Shown here piece after piece: positions 12,636-13,331 of a stretch of DNA of 13,331 bases; the stretch's first letter is position 1, and the number at the start of each line of letters is the position of its first letter. The translations under genes and the position numbers were made by a program. Source of the stretch: Gemmatimonadaceae bacterium (GTDB lineage Bacteria; Gemmatimonadota; Gemmatimonadetes; Gemmatimonadales; Gemmatimonadaceae); contig JABFXM010000355.1 in the NCBI GenBank assembly GCA_013361745.1, forward strand, positions 1 through 13,331, read 5' to 3'. A model generated the notes under the pieces. The model saw only the letters and a list, made by a program, of their open reading frames with translations. It was not told the DNA's origin and made no database searches.

Positions 12636-13331
12636 CTACGCGACCTCCTTCCATGCGACCAGCGTACCCGCCTCCGCTCCCTCGACCGAGATCCGCCAAC
12701 CCGCATAGCTCGCGACCACTTCCTCCAGCACCGACTTCGATCGGCCGGTGACGGCCCCCTGGACGAGATGAATGCCACCGTCCGCTGTCGCCTCCTTCAA
12801 CATCGCCAGCGCTCGTGTGCGCTCCGCTTTGGACAATGCGGTCAACGCTGAGAGCGAGCACACCACCGCCCGCAACGGCGCATCCGGCGTGAACGAGCGC
12901 AGATCGCCGACCAGCGCTCGCACCCGTTCCGAAAGTCCGACCGCCTCCGCCTCGCTGAGCACCCGCATCAGCGCGTCTTCTTCACTCCCGATCGTCAGCA
13001 CGTCACAGCCGTGCGCGGCGAGCAGCAGCGCCGAGCCCTCCGTCCCGGCGCCTGCCACCAGTACGGGCCCGTCCGCGCTCGGCACCACCGTGCGAACGAC
13101 CGGCGCGTCCGGCGCCAGTCCCCACCGCTCGGGGCGGCGCAGTTCTGCTGCCGCTTTCAGCCGTCGCCGGCGCCAGGTCTGATACGAGGGGAGCCGCAGC
13201 CGCCGGAAGATGATGCGATCGACCTCCTCACAGAGGAGGATCTCTGTCAGCGAGAGCTGCGATTCCTGCTCGAGCACGGAGACCGCCTCGTCGCCGATCG
13301 CGAGGAGCGCGCTGCGCGGAATCGACTCCTT
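12636..13331 (-). CDS. Class I SAM-dependent methyltransferase (start lies beyond the right edge)
   Basis: 231 residues are visible and the reading frame stays open to the window edge, so the start lies outside; a GTG at 13277 exists but the sequence before it continues coding-like. From the visible residue 1: an N-terminal helical, Arg-rich region (about 1-70, including a run RLRLPSYQTWRRRRLKAAAELRR), then the SAM-binding fold with motif I LVAGAGTEGS (91-100), strand 2 CDVLTIGSEEDAL (109-121), motif II GDLRSF (142-147), and strand 4 LRAVVCSLSALTAL (153-166). It is TehB/UbiE-like in fold. The substrate cannot be told. It ends at its own terminator, ahead of the 51-residue gene on the same strand. 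Confidence 0.8.
   Translation of the reverse strand, partial: KESIPRSALLAIGDEAVSVLEQESQLSLTEILLCEEVDRIIFRRLRLPSYQTWRRRRLKAAAELRRPERWGLAPDAPVVRTVVPSADGPVLVAGAGTEGSALLLAAHGCDVLTIGSEEDALMRVLSEAEAVGLSERVRALVGDLRSFTPDAPLRAVVCSLSALTALSKAERTRALAMLKEATADGGIHLVQGAVTGRSKSVLEEVVASYAGWRISVEGAEAGTLVAWKEVA

Noticed and set aside
1..13331. Mobile elements, CRISPR, tRNA genes
   Set aside because: No transposase or integrase, no regularly spaced repeats and no tRNA T-loop signature found on either strand.

Overview
The window is very GC-rich bacterial DNA, densely coded on both strands with short intergenic gaps. I see no tRNA, rRNA, CRISPR array, insertion sequence or phage gene. The mix of genes suggests a member of the Gemmatimonadota or a similar GC-rich soil lineage: secreted M14 and M19 peptidases, a short outer-membrane beta-barrel protein, signal peptides cleaved after an Ala-Gln-type site, and a threonine-to-glycine operon. 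This taxonomic guess is inference from composition and gene style only; nothing in the window is a taxonomic marker.

Left part (1-5701). The tail of an Ala/Lys-rich protein overlaps by ATGA a DNA-3-methyladenine glycosylase. An M19 dipeptidase lipoprotein follows and converges, across a bidirectional terminator, on a minus-strand pair: a large secreted M14 carboxypeptidase with a glutamine-amidotransferase-like tail, then a short beta-barrel protein. Divergent from the M14 gene is a stand-alone HIRAN-domain protein, closed by a perfect palindromic terminator.

Middle part (5738-9443), all on the minus strand. In transcription order: an SDR-type oxidoreductase with a non-canonical active site, threonine 3-dehydrogenase (tdh), a small ankyrin-repeat protein that overlaps tdh in a TGATG junction, and glycine C-acetyltransferase (kbl). 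Tdh and Kbl together convert threonine to glycine and acetyl-CoA through 2-amino-3-ketobutyrate. The ankyrin gene wedged between them is unexpected.

Region 9444-10156. A stretch of about 475 bases without a protein gene carries a good plus-strand promoter (TTGCGT, 17 bases, TATATT) and leads to a very small gene for a 48-residue Lys/Arg/Gly/Ala protein, not much more than a string of basic repeats. A strong rho-independent terminator follows it.

Right part (10157-13331), all on the minus strand. In transcription order: a class I methyltransferase that runs off the right edge, then a terminator, a 51-residue orphan small protein with its own terminator, a HEAGH zinc metallopeptidase, and a D-Ala-D-Ala-ligase-like ATP-grasp enzyme overlapping the peptidase by TTGA. 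The arrangement small protein / leaky-position terminator / peptidase / ATP-grasp ligase is the best candidate in the window for an undescribed system, for example a peptide-modification pathway. That functional reading is inference only.
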